Virus record (IMG/VR): IMGVR_UViG_3300030333_000412
Span: 1-28,015 of that record
Source: a virus
Reading direction: 5' to 3' (one strand)
Length of the DNA: 28,015 bases
The translations under genes and the position numbers were made by a program. Every line of letters starts with the position of its first letter. Within the stretch, counting starts at the first letter, position 1. The notes under the pieces are model-generated. The model did no database searches and was not told the origin of the DNA. It worked only from the letters and a program-made list of their open reading frames with translations. Below, piece after piece: positions 1-8,029 of the stretch.

Positions 1-68
1 AACTAGTATTAATAACAGTGATTGGTGCTTACTTCGGTGGTAGATCACTAGAAAAAGTAAAAAAATAA
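1..68 (+). CDS. C-terminal fragment of a small membrane protein, possibly a holin
   Basis: The frame is open from the window edge (first full codon at 3) to a TAA at 66-68, giving 21 residues: LVLITVIGAYFGGRSLEKVKK. A hydrophobic stretch ends in a glycine pair and a short Lys-rich tail. This is what the last transmembrane helix and cytoplasmic tail of a small phage holin or other membrane protein looks like. The next gene starts 5 bases after the stop, so it belongs to the same transcription unit. The fragment is too short for a family call; holin is an inference from the tail and the phage context. Confidence 0.5.
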   Translation, partial: LVLITVIGAYFGGRSLEKVKK

Positions 69-73
69 AAATT

Positions 74-859
74 ATGAGATATTTTACAACAACGGTGATT
101 CCAGACGTTATAAACGGAGACGTGTCAACTGTAATACAATCTGGCAAGACAGATTTAGCAATGGGAAACAACGATATATTATTTGACTGGACATCTTTTG
201 ATATTCCAAAAGGTGCTGCTAGAGTAGAAAGTATTTCACTTTATATTATGGGTGAAGATGGTGGCATACAAAATTACGCTGATATATCATTAATATTTGC
301 TAAATCAGAAAACGGAGAAGCTCCTTCTAGTTTAGGAAATGTTAACGCGGCACAAACAGCCGGTTTTGACATGCCAACACACTTTATAGGCGCTACAAAG
401 TTAGAGGGAAGTGGCGTTGGAATAGGTGTTTTAGGTGGCCCTTCGTTTGGAAACATTTATGTATCAAACAGCACAAACGGTAATGGACACGTTAATACTG
501 GATTAATTTTAGAAGGAGAACCTAATTCAGGTGCTAACGTTGGTTATGACACTATATATGTAGCAGGTATGTGCGGAAGTCCTAACATAGATTTTTCAAC
601 AGGAGTTTTAGCTGATGGTGCCGTGACAAGTGATTCTGCTACAAGTATAACAACTAAAACAGTAGACCCTAGAAAATGCTTTCAAATAGGTGATACTGTT
701 TATTTACATGACGTAGATACAGCATTAGGTACTGTTGCTTCTATGACAGCGACAAATATAACATTAAATGCTGCTATAGCTGGAGGTACAGATATAGCGG
801 ATGAAGATGAGCTTGTAAACGCTAACCCAATAAGAATGGTTATAGGGTTTTCAAAATAA
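74..859 (+). CDS. beta-rich probable virion protein
   Basis: 261 residues with no signal peptide, membrane segment or catalytic motif. Composition (Gly, Thr, Ser, Asn, Val, Ile, few charged patches) is typical of a beta-sandwich capsid-decoration, tail or fibre protein. Residues about 200-255 form a compact module starting QIGDTVYL, continuing through GTVASMTATNITL, and ending near NPIRMVIGFSK. A similar GDxxY...G-V...N-(I/V)-T pattern appears in the protein at 19665-20075, suggesting a shared small beta-barrel. The start ATG lies 5 bases after the preceding stop in an A-rich leader without Shine-Dalgarno, and no competing upstream start exists. A structural role is inferred from composition and neighbours; a receptor-binding role is possible but unsupported. 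Confidence 0.6.
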   Translation: MRYFTTTVIPDVINGDVSTVIQSGKTDLAMGNNDILFDWTSFDIPKGAARVESISLYIMGEDGGIQNYADISLIFAKSENGEAPSSLGNVNAAQTAGFDMPTHFIGATKLEGSGVGIGVLGGPSFGNIYVSNSTNGNGHVNTGLILEGEPNSGANVGYDTIYVAGMCGSPNIDFSTGVLADGAVTSDSATSITTKTVDPRKCFQIGDTVYLHDVDTALGTVASMTATNITLNAAIAGGTDIADEDELVNANPIRMVIGFSK

Positions 860-886
860 TATAATAATTAACTTAAATTAAATAAA

Positions 887-1150
887 ATGGCAAAAAGAAA
901 AACACCGAAGGTTAAAAAACCTTCAAAAATAAATAATGAAGAATTAAATTCACTACAAGATCTGATAAATAATATCAATAGACATCATTTACAAATCGGG
1001 CAAATAGAATCTCAAAAACATTCTACGTTGCACGGTTTAGCTGGTTTAAACGATGAATTAATCTTAATGAGAGACAAGTTTAAAACTAATTATGGTACTG
1101 ATGATATTAATATATCGGATGGAACAATTAACTACAATGAAACTAATTAG
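887..1150 (+). CDS. small conserved phage protein with coiled-coil
   Basis: 87 residues. The N-terminus is very basic (MAKRKTPKVKKPSK). Residues about 15-66 have heptad-like spacing of Leu/Ile (LNSLQDLINNINRHHLQIGQIE, then LHGLAGLNDELILMRDKF), predicting a helical hairpin or coiled-coil. An acidic tail contains DDINISDGTINY. From memory, similar small proteins occur in marine Bacteroidota phages, with no established function. It might be an adaptor or nucleic-acid-associated protein, given the basic head and helical body, but this is speculation. It ends in TAG and overlaps the next start (1137) by 14 bases. Confidence 0.65.
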   Translation: MAKRKTPKVKKPSKINNEELNSLQDLINNINRHHLQIGQIESQKHSTLHGLAGLNDELILMRDKFKTNYGTDDINISDGTINYNETN

Positions 1151-1355
1151 AAAAATTACAGTAGGAAAAGATTATAAAAACGATGCTATGCATTATGCTG
1201 TTGGTCAAGAGGTTTATGGTGGACATAAAATTTGCGATATAATAGAAGAAGATGATAAGTTTTCTATCTACATCAAAAAGAATAAAGATGTTTTACCTTG
1301 GAAAGACTTTAACAAGAACATGGCTATTTCTGTAGAATATAACTTAGAATACTAA
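1137..1355 (+). CDS. small conserved hypothetical protein
   Basis: 72 residues starting MKLIRKITVGKDYKNDAMHY. A longer reading begins at 1092, but its extra 15 residues (MVLMILIYRMEQLTT) lie entirely inside the preceding gene and look like an out-of-frame shadow. The ATG at 1137 gives a charged N-terminus typical of a compact soluble alpha/beta protein. The middle (VGQEVYGGHKICDIIEEDDKFSIYI) alternates in a beta-hairpin fashion. No catalytic residues or known domain are recognised. It overlaps the upstream gene by 14 bases. Its stop shares a base with the next start in a TAATG junction at 1353-1357, suggesting translational coupling to the GroES-like gene. Confidence 0.6.
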   Translation: MKLIRKITVGKDYKNDAMHYAVGQEVYGGHKICDIIEEDDKFSIYIKKNKDVLPWKDFNKNMAISVEYNLEY

Positions 1356-1945
1356 TGAAAGCACCTTTTGATTTTGTTATAGAGCCAAAAGGAAACAGAT
1401 ATAACAACACGACTAAAGTTGGAGACAAAGATCTTATATTAAATACTGAGATTTTTAACCATCAGTTTGTAAACAGAGAAGCTATTGTTAAATCTATTCC
1501 AACAGCTTTTGAAACAGATATAAAACCTGGAGATACAATTATAACACACCACAATGTTTTTAGACGTTGGCACGATGTAAAGGGTAGAGAAAGAAACAGT
1601 AGAAGTTTTTTTAACGAAAATACTTATTTAGTAAAAGAAGATCAAATATTTTTATATAAAAGAAACGAAGAGTGGAGAGCTCCTAAGGGTTATTGTTTTG
1701 TACAGCCTATAAAAGAAAGGAATTCACTTGGAGTAGATAAAGAAGAATCTTGTATAGGTATAATTAAATATACAGATGGAACGTATGAAAAAGAAGACTT
1801 GGTAGGTTTTATGCCTTTTTCTACATATGAATTTATAATCGATGGTAAAAGATTATATAGAGTTATCACTAAATTTATTACAATTAAATATGAATATCAA
1901 GGAAACGAAGAAGAATATAATCCAAGCTGGGCAGAAAGCTGTTGA
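1355..1945 (+). CDS. tandem GroES-like (co-chaperonin fold) protein
   Basis: 196 residues, about twice the usual 95-100 of GroES. The first module (about 5-101) follows the GroES plan: an initial strand (FDFVIEPKG), then EAIVKSIPT...IKPGDTIITHHNVFR, which parallels the G-V-V-A-V-G...K-V-G-D-x-V-L core. It closes with YLVKEDQIFLY, parallel to the final LxxxEDILA strand. The second module (about 110-180) repeats this: KGYCFVQPI, IGIIKY, EDLVGFMPFSTYEFIIDGKRLYRVITKFITIKY. This is a fold-level resemblance read by eye, not a database match. If right, it would cap host GroEL to fold phage head proteins, as T4 gp31 does. The gene sits just before the terminase genes, and its last 56 bases overlap the next gene. 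Confidence 0.5.
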   Translation: MKAPFDFVIEPKGNRYNNTTKVGDKDLILNTEIFNHQFVNREAIVKSIPTAFETDIKPGDTIITHHNVFRRWHDVKGRERNSRSFFNENTYLVKEDQIFLYKRNEEWRAPKGYCFVQPIKERNSLGVDKEESCIGIIKYTDGTYEKEDLVGFMPFSTYEFIIDGKRLYRVITKFITIKYEYQGNEEEYNPSWAESC

Positions 1946-2165
1946 TGAGTTGATAAAAGTAGCAAAAGAACCGATTGTAGATTCAGACGATGATATATCA
2001 GCAGATAGATTAAAAAATGCCGCAGCTACTAAAAAATTAGCTATATTTGACGCATTTGAAATACTTAACAGAATCCAAGAAGAAGAAATTTTACTTGAAG
2101 GAAAAACACCTGAAAAGACAGAGGAAAAAATCTTTAAAGGATTCGCAGAAGGTAGATCTAAGTAA
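1890..2165 (+). CDS. candidate small terminase subunit
   Basis: 91 residues, largely helical and acidic (MNIKETKKNIIQAGQKAVDEL ... DRLKNAAATKKLAIFDAFEIL ... EKIFKGFAEGRSK when read in pieces). It sits directly before the large terminase with a TAATG stop/start overlap at 2163-2167, the usual place of TerS, and its length and helical character fit. The central DRLKNAAATKKLAIFDAFEIL segment looks like the oligomerising core. I chose ATG 1890 over ATG 1842, because the longer form adds only residues lying deep inside the upstream gene. Even so, the gene overlaps its neighbour by 56 bases. No clear helix-turn-helix is visible, so the call rests mainly on position. Confidence 0.6.
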   Translation: MNIKETKKNIIQAGQKAVDELIKVAKEPIVDSDDDISADRLKNAAATKKLAIFDAFEILNRIQEEEILLEGKTPEKTEEKIFKGFAEGRSK

Positions 2166-4381
2166 TGTACAAGCAAAGTTTAGTTAAGGTTGTAGAGCCT
2201 ATAAAGAAAACCACGATCACCAGAATGAATCGTGGTAAAAAATGGAAGTATGGGTACAACAAAGAGCACGATGTGATTGTATTGTCTAAGAGTGGTCAAA
2301 TAGGAGAAATTATAGAAATACAAAATTTAGTTATAGCTCTACCTAAAGCTCCAAAACAAATATATAAGCACCCAAAAAGTAAATGGGTTAAACTTGATCA
2401 ACCTCAAGAATTGTCTAGATTAAAAAATATTTTTGACTGGAGAAATTATCCTGAAGAAAATAAAGACAAGTGGTATGATTATATAGATGAAGAATTTAGA
2501 AGAAGAGAAGATGGGTTTTGGTTTGAAAATAAAGGAAAACCAACTTGGATAACCGGTACACATTATATGTATCTTCAATGGAGTAAAATTGATGTAGGCG
2601 CTCCAGATTATAGAGAAGCTAATAGATTATTTTATATATTTTGGGAGGCGTGTAAAGCTGATAAAAGATGTTATGGCATGTGTTACCTTAAAAACCGTAG
2701 ATCTGGATTTTCTTTCATGTCATCAGCAGAAACAGTTAATTTAGCTACATTAGCAAGTGATGCTAGATATGGTATACTATCTAAAACTGGTAACGATGCG
2801 AAGAAAATGTTTACTGATAAAGTTGTTCCTATATCGATTAACTATCCGTTCTTTTTTAAACCTATACAAGATGGAATGGATCGTCCAAAATCCGAGTTGG
2901 CTTATCGTGTTCCCGCTTCTAAATTTACGAGAAAGAAAATGTCGGCGACAGACGGCATGGAAGATATTCAAGGGTTAGATACTACTATTGACTGGAGAAA
3001 TACTGGAGACAATAGTTACGACGGGGAAAAATTAAATTTACTAGTTCATGACGAAAGTGGTAAATGGGAGAGACCTGATAATATATTAAACAACTGGCGA
3101 GTTACCAAAACATGTTTACGATTAGGTAGTAGGATAGTTGGTAAATGTATGATGGGCTCAACATCAAACGCATTAGATAAAGGTGGAGACAATTTTAAAA
3201 AACTATATAACTCATCAGATGTCACGCAGCGAAATAGAAATGGCCAAACAAAGTCTGGTTTATATTCTTTGTTTATCCCAATGGAATGGAACTACGAAGG
3301 ATTTATTGATGAGTACGGATATCCAGTATTCAATAATCCAGATAATGATGTACTCGGACCAGATGGAGAACTAATAGATTATGGAATTATAGAACACTGG
3401 GATAACGAAGCAGAAGGTTTAAAAGACGATCATGACGCTTTAAATGAGTTTTATAGACAGTTTCCTAGAACTACAGAGCACGCATTTAGAGACGAGACTA
3501 GAAATAGTATATTTAATCTAGTAAGAATATACGATCAGATAGATTATAATGAAGAAATGAATAGATCGCTAGGTGTAAATACTGGTAATTTTCAATGGGT
3601 TAATGGAGTAAAAGATACACAAGTAATATTTTACCCAGATACAAAAGGTAGGTTTAAAGTTAGTTGGATACCACCTACTAATTTACAAAATAAGATTATA
3701 CTAAAGAATGGCATTAAATATCCCGCTAACGAACATATAGGCGCTTTTGGATGTGATAGTTATGATATATCAGGAACAGTAGATGGAAGAGGTTCTAATG
3801 GCGCTTTACATGGTCTTACTAAATTTAGCATGGAAGAAGCACCTGCTAATCAATTCTTTTTAGAATATATAGCTAGACCACAAACAGCTGAAATGTTTTT
3901 TGAAGACGTGTTAATGGCTTTAGTTTTTTATAGTATGCCAATGTTAGCTGAAAATAACAAACCTAGATTGTTATACTATCTAAGAAGAAGAGGTTATAGA
4001 GGTTTTAGTATGAATCGTCCTGATAGAACATGGAACAAACTATCAGTTGCAGAGAAAGAAGTTGGAGGTATACCAAATTCAAGTGAAGACATAAAACAGG
4101 CTCATGCGGCAGCTATAGAAATGTATATACAACAATATGTTGGAGACATAGGAGATGGAAATTATGGTAATTTATATTTCAATAGGACATTAAATGACTG
4201 GGCGAAGTTTGATATAACTAAAAGAACAAAATTTGATGCTTCTATTAGTTCTGGTTTAGCAATTATGGCTTGTAATAGAAATTTATACAGACCTAACGCT
4301 TTGGTTGAAAAACAGAAAATAAATTTAAACGTAGGTAGATACTCTAATAAGGGTTTTACATCAAGATTAATTAAAGAATAA
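2165..4381 (+). CDS. terL: large terminase subunit (packaging ATPase-nuclease)
   Basis: 738 residues. The protein drives DNA into the prohead and cuts the concatemer. The ATPase half shows a Walker B with catalytic glutamate, LLVHDE (292-297), and a coupling motif GSTSN (331-335). The Walker A position holds NRRSGFS (177-183), which lacks the canonical lysine before the Ser. The C-terminal RNase H-like nuclease starts at IGAFGCDSYD (candidate metal ligand Asp531) followed by GRGSNGAL. Further candidate acids are Glu596 (MLAENN) and Asp691 (TKFDASISSGLAI). Arrangement and length match phage TerL. It is preceded by candidate TerS with a one-base overlap and followed by the portal one base after its stop, so the three are probably co-translated. 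Confidence 0.93.
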   Translation: MYKQSLVKVVEPIKKTTITRMNRGKKWKYGYNKEHDVIVLSKSGQIGEIIEIQNLVIALPKAPKQIYKHPKSKWVKLDQPQELSRLKNIFDWRNYPEENKDKWYDYIDEEFRRREDGFWFENKGKPTWITGTHYMYLQWSKIDVGAPDYREANRLFYIFWEACKADKRCYGMCYLKNRRSGFSFMSSAETVNLATLASDARYGILSKTGNDAKKMFTDKVVPISINYPFFFKPIQDGMDRPKSELAYRVPASKFTRKKMSATDGMEDIQGLDTTIDWRNTGDNSYDGEKLNLLVHDESGKWERPDNILNNWRVTKTCLRLGSRIVGKCMMGSTSNALDKGGDNFKKLYNSSDVTQRNRNGQTKSGLYSLFIPMEWNYEGFIDEYGYPVFNNPDNDVLGPDGELIDYGIIEHWDNEAEGLKDDHDALNEFYRQFPRTTEHAFRDETRNSIFNLVRIYDQIDYNEEMNRSLGVNTGNFQWVNGVKDTQVIFYPDTKGRFKVSWIPPTNLQNKIILKNGIKYPANEHIGAFGCDSYDISGTVDGRGSNGALHGLTKFSMEEAPANQFFLEYIARPQTAEMFFEDVLMALVFYSMPMLAENNKPRLLYYLRRRGYRGFSMNRPDRTWNKLSVAEKEVGGIPNSSEDIKQAHAAAIEMYIQQYVGDIGDGNYGNLYFNRTLNDWAKFDITKRTKFDASISSGLAIMACNRNLYRPNALVEKQKINLNVGRYSNKGFTSRLIKE

Positions 4382-4382
4382 T

Positions 4383-6791
4383 ATGAGGAGAAACGTAAAT
4401 TTTCCAAGTCAAGTAGTTAGTGACAAAGAAAAACTTAGCAAAGAATATGGTTTAAAAATTGCTCGAGCTATAGAGGGTGAATGGTTTCGCGATTCTGGAT
4501 CTAATAATAATAGATACTTAACAGATACTAATAACTTTCATAAACTACGTTTATATGCTAGAGGAGAGCAGAGCATACAAAAATATAAAGATGAATTATC
4601 TATAAATGGAGATTTATCGTATCTAAACTTAGATTGGAAACCCGTTCCAATTATACCTAAGTTTGTAGATATAGTTGTTAATGGAATGACAGAAAGACTG
4701 TTTAATGTCAAAGCTTATTCACAAGATCCATTTGGCGTAGAGAAAAGAACAAAATACATGGAGTCTATACAGAAAGACATGGACACAGCTGAGTTTAACG
4801 ATATGGCTCAGAGTCTTATGAACATGGATCTTTACGAGAACAACAAGGAAGATATACCTGAAAACGAAGATGAACTAGCCTTGCACATGCAGTTAAATTA
4901 TAAGCAAGCTGTAGAAATAGCAGAAGAACAAGCTATAGACGTTTTGTTACAGGGTAATAAATACGATTTAATAAAGAAGAGAATATATTACGATTTAACT
5001 GTATTAGGTATAGCTGCTGCTAAAACTTCTTTTAATAAATCAGAAGGTGTAACTATAGATTATGTTGATCCAGCAAATTTAGTATACTCTTATACTGACT
5101 CTCCTTACTTTGATGATATTTATTACGTGGGAGAGATAAAAGAAATTCCTATTAACGAGCTAGTAAAACAATTTCCAGATTTAACTGATTCTGATTTAGA
5201 AGATATAGATAAAAATAATTTTAAAGGAGCTAGAAGTGTTGGTAGACATTTTAGCAGTGATAGTAACGATAAAAATAAAGTTCAAGTTTTATATTTTAAT
5301 TATAAAACTTTTATGAACGAGGTTTATAAAGTTAAAGAAACAGGTACGGGCGGAGAAAAAGCTATAGAAAAAGACGATTCGTTTAATCCACCAGAAAACA
5401 AAGAAGGAGGTTTTGGAAAATTAGATAGAAAAGTAGAATGCTTGTTTGATGGCGCTTTATTATTAGGAACAGATAGATTGCTTAAATGGGAAAAAGCTAA
5501 AAATATGATGCGTCCTAAAAGTGATTTTACTAAAGTTAAAATGAACTATTCTATTGTAGCGCCTAGAATGTACAACGGAAAAATTGAATCTTTAGTTAGC
5601 AGAATAACAGGTTTTGCTGATATGATTCAATTGACTCATCTAAAACTACAACAAGTAATGTCTAGATTAACTCCAGATGGTATTTATTTAGATGCTGATG
5701 GATTAGCTGAAATTGATTTAGGCAATGGTACTAATTACAACCCACAAGAAGCTTTAAATATGTTTTTCCAAACTGGTAGTATAATTGGTAGAAGTTTTAC
5801 TGCTGATGGCGATCCTAATCCAGGTAAAATGCCTATACAAGAAATACAATCAGGAGGAGGCGCTAAAATGCAAAGTTTAATAGGTACTTATAACTATTAC
5901 TTGCAAATGATTAGAGATACTACCGGACTAAACGAAGCTAGGGATGCTGCCACTCCTGATGAACGAGCTTTAGTTGGTGTACAAAAAATGGCAGCAGCTA
6001 ATTCCAACACCGCTACGAGACATATACTTAATGCGGGTTTATTTGTGTCAGCAGAAATATGTGAATCGTTATCTCTTAGAATATCTGATATTATAGAGTA
6101 TTCTCCAACAAAAGATGCTTTTATACAGTCTATAGGAGCTCACAATGTAGCAACTTTAGAAGAAATGTCACAATTACATCTATACGATTTTGGAATATTT
6201 TTAGATTTAGAACCAGACGAAGAACAACAACAAATTTTAGAACAAAATATACAAGCAGCATTAGCTCAACAAACTATAGACTTAGAAGACGCTATTGATC
6301 TTAGAGAAATTAAAAACGTTAAACTTGCTAATCAACTTTTAAAACTTAGAAGAAAAAAGAAACAGCAAAAAGATCAACAAATACAACAAGAAAACATGAA
6401 GGCTCAAGCAGAAGCTAATGCTCAACAACAACAAGCCGCGGCTCAAGCTGAAATGCAAAAGCAACAAGCTTTAGTTCAAAGCGAAGTACAAATAGAGCAA
6501 GTTAAAGCAAAAATGAAACAACAGACTTTACAAGTTGAAGCTGACGTAAAGAGACAATTGATGGATCATGAGTTTGAAATAAACATGAAGTTAAAAAGAA
6601 TGGATATTGACAACGAAAGATCAAGAGATGAAAATAGAGAAAATAGACAAGATAGAAGAACTGTAATAAGTGGAGAGCAGCAAAAGCAATTAATGAAAGA
6701 AAGAGAACAAATAAAAGAAAAACCATTTGAATCTGCTGGTAACGATGTTGTTGGTGGAGGAATGAGGTTAGGTGCGTTTGAACCTAAATAA
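4383..6791 (+). CDS. portal protein
   Basis: 802 residues, at the long end for portals. It forms the dodecameric ring through which DNA enters and leaves the head. The N-terminal half is mixed alpha/beta, with WKPVPIIPKFVDIVVNGM (about 85-102) and VTIDYVDPANLVYSYTDSPYF (about 223-243 in pieces), typical of portal clip/wing regions. The segment YNYYLQMIRDTTGLNEARD (about 503-521), followed by a long helix, is a portal hallmark of this type. Residues about 612-780 are a Gln/Lys/Glu-rich coiled-coil, comparable to the helical barrel of P22-like portals. The call rests on position between TerL and the scaffold/capsid pair plus these features. The C-terminus turns Gly-rich and ends GAFEPK. Confidence 0.88.
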   Translation: MRRNVNFPSQVVSDKEKLSKEYGLKIARAIEGEWFRDSGSNNNRYLTDTNNFHKLRLYARGEQSIQKYKDELSINGDLSYLNLDWKPVPIIPKFVDIVVNGMTERLFNVKAYSQDPFGVEKRTKYMESIQKDMDTAEFNDMAQSLMNMDLYENNKEDIPENEDELALHMQLNYKQAVEIAEEQAIDVLLQGNKYDLIKKRIYYDLTVLGIAAAKTSFNKSEGVTIDYVDPANLVYSYTDSPYFDDIYYVGEIKEIPINELVKQFPDLTDSDLEDIDKNNFKGARSVGRHFSSDSNDKNKVQVLYFNYKTFMNEVYKVKETGTGGEKAIEKDDSFNPPENKEGGFGKLDRKVECLFDGALLLGTDRLLKWEKAKNMMRPKSDFTKVKMNYSIVAPRMYNGKIESLVSRITGFADMIQLTHLKLQQVMSRLTPDGIYLDADGLAEIDLGNGTNYNPQEALNMFFQTGSIIGRSFTADGDPNPGKMPIQEIQSGGGAKMQSLIGTYNYYLQMIRDTTGLNEARDAATPDERALVGVQKMAAANSNTATRHILNAGLFVSAEICESLSLRISDIIEYSPTKDAFIQSIGAHNVATLEEMSQLHLYDFGIFLDLEPDEEQQQILEQNIQAALAQQTIDLEDAIDLREIKNVKLANQLLKLRRKKKQQKDQQIQQENMKAQAEANAQQQQAAAQAEMQKQQALVQSEVQIEQVKAKMKQQTLQVEADVKRQLMDHEFEINMKLKRMDIDNERSRDENRENRQDRRTVISGEQQKQLMKEREQIKEKPFESAGNDVVGGGMRLGAFEPK

Positions 6792-6811
6792 ACAAATTAT
6801 TAATTATTATT

Positions 6812-6828
6812 ATATTATATTATGGCAA
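6812..6828 (+). promoter_or_regulatory. A/T-only leader shared with 9589-9605
   Basis: The 17 bases ATATTATATTATGGCAA, which include the ATG at 6822, are identical to 9589-9605 before the post-capsid gene. Both lie in longer runs of A and T only, with no purine-rich ribosome site. This fits Bacteroidota-type initiation, where an unstructured A/T leader rather than Shine-Dalgarno pairing selects the start. A promoter role is possible but not shown. Confidence 0.4.
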
Positions 6829-8009
6829 GAAAAATGAAAGAAGAGGTAGTAGAAAATACTACTGAACAACCAATAGTAGATGATACTGTTGAGAAAATTA
6901 AAGTAAAAAAACCTAAGAAAAAAACATTAGCACAGACCCCTGAGATTACCAAGTTAGATCTTAACGAGCTTAAGGAAAAAGCTGAAGAAATAACAAAAGT
7001 AGATGTTTCAGCTCCTGTAGAGGAAATTAAGGCTCCAGAAGAAAAACCTGAGGAAGAAACTGTTTCAGACAAAAAGGAAGAAGAAACACCAGTAATAGAA
7101 GAGGTGACTGAAGAAGAGCAGGTTGAAGAAGTAGCTGAAGTAGTTGAAGAAAAAATAGTAGATTCAGTTGAAAAGGGAGTTGAACTACCTGAAAATATTC
7201 AGAAGCTAATGGGTTTTATGCAAGAAACAGGTGGAGACTTAAATGACTATGTGTCTCTTAATAAGGATTACTCAGAAATGGATAACCACACACTATTAAG
7301 GGAATACTACAAAAAGACAAAACCTCACTTACAACCAGATGAAATTGACTTTTTAATGGAAGATCAATTTGCTTATGATGAAGAATCTGACGAGGAAAAA
7401 GATATTAAAAGAAAAAAATTAGCGCTAAAAGAGCAAGTTGCCGACGCTAAAAACCATCTGGACGGGTTAAAGTCCAAATATTATGAAGATATTAAAATGG
7501 GTTCAAAGCTTACGAGTGAGCAACAGAACGCAATTAACTTCTTCAATAGATACAACGAAGAATCAGAGAAAGCTGAGAAGTTACAGCAGGAGGCTAAGAC
7601 GGTATTTTTAGATAAAACTAAAAATGTCTTTAATGAAAAATTCAAAGGTTTTGAATATAACGTTGGAGATAAAAAGTATAGATTTAATGTTAAAAATCCT
7701 GGCGAAGTCAAAGATACTCAGAGCGACATTAATAACTTTGTTAAGAAGTTCTTAAATAAAGAAAATAAAATGGAAGATGCTAGAGGTTATCACAAAGCTT
7801 TATATACTGCTATGAATTCTGATGCTATCGCTAATCATTTTTATGAACAAGGTAAAGCTGACGCTTTAAAAGAAAGTGTTGCTAAATCTAAAAACATCGA
7901 CATGGATCCACGACAATCACATAGTGGTGTTGTTGAATCTGGTGGTTTAAAATTTAAAGTGCTTGGTGATAATTCTACTGATTTTAAAATTAAAATGAAA
8001 AAAAAGTAA
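6822..8009 (+). CDS. scaffold-like head assembly protein
   Basis: 395 residues between portal and major capsid protein, the standard location of the scaffold. Residues about 1-125 are low-complexity and highly charged, with repeated Glu/Val/Lys blocks such as EEVTEEEQVEEVAEVVEEK, likely disordered or coiled-coil. The centre (about 190-275) is helical and charged (KRKKLALKEQVADAKNHL, RYNEESEKAEKLQQEAK). The C-terminal end is basic and short-stranded (GGLKFKVLGDNSTDFKIKMKKK read in pieces), and a basic tail is what binds the capsid protein in several scaffolds. No serine protease triad or other protease motif is visible, so there is no evidence of a fused maturation protease. Role inferred from position and composition. 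Confidence 0.72.
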   Translation: MARKMKEEVVENTTEQPIVDDTVEKIKVKKPKKKTLAQTPEITKLDLNELKEKAEEITKVDVSAPVEEIKAPEEKPEEETVSDKKEEETPVIEEVTEEEQVEEVAEVVEEKIVDSVEKGVELPENIQKLMGFMQETGGDLNDYVSLNKDYSEMDNHTLLREYYKKTKPHLQPDEIDFLMEDQFAYDEESDEEKDIKRKKLALKEQVADAKNHLDGLKSKYYEDIKMGSKLTSEQQNAINFFNRYNEESEKAEKLQQEAKTVFLDKTKNVFNEKFKGFEYNVGDKKYRFNVKNPGEVKDTQSDINNFVKKFLNKENKMEDARGYHKALYTAMNSDAIANHFYEQGKADALKESVAKSKNIDMDPRQSHSGVVESGGLKFKVLGDNSTDFKIKMKKK

Positions 8010-8029
8010 TAATTTAAAATTAGAAAAAA

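Noticed and set aside
1092-1136. Earlier in-frame ATG for the small protein at 1137-1355
   Set aside because: The extra 15 residues overlap the upstream gene almost entirely and look like an out-of-frame translation; ATG 1137 gives a sensible N-terminus.
1842-1889. Earlier in-frame ATG for the candidate small terminase
   Set aside because: It would extend the overlap with the GroES-like gene to 104 bases and add residues that do not look like part of the helical protein.
6100-6720. Gln-rich repeat in the portal gene as a tandem DNA repeat
   Set aside because: CAA-rich codons recur irregularly without a fixed period, consistent with a coiled-coil rather than a DNA repeat.
6502-7072. Reverse-strand reading frames with hydrophobic or Ser-rich products opposite the portal and scaffold genes
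   Set aside because: They mirror Gln- and Glu/Lys-rich coding repeats on the + strand and have no initiation context or neighbours on that strand.
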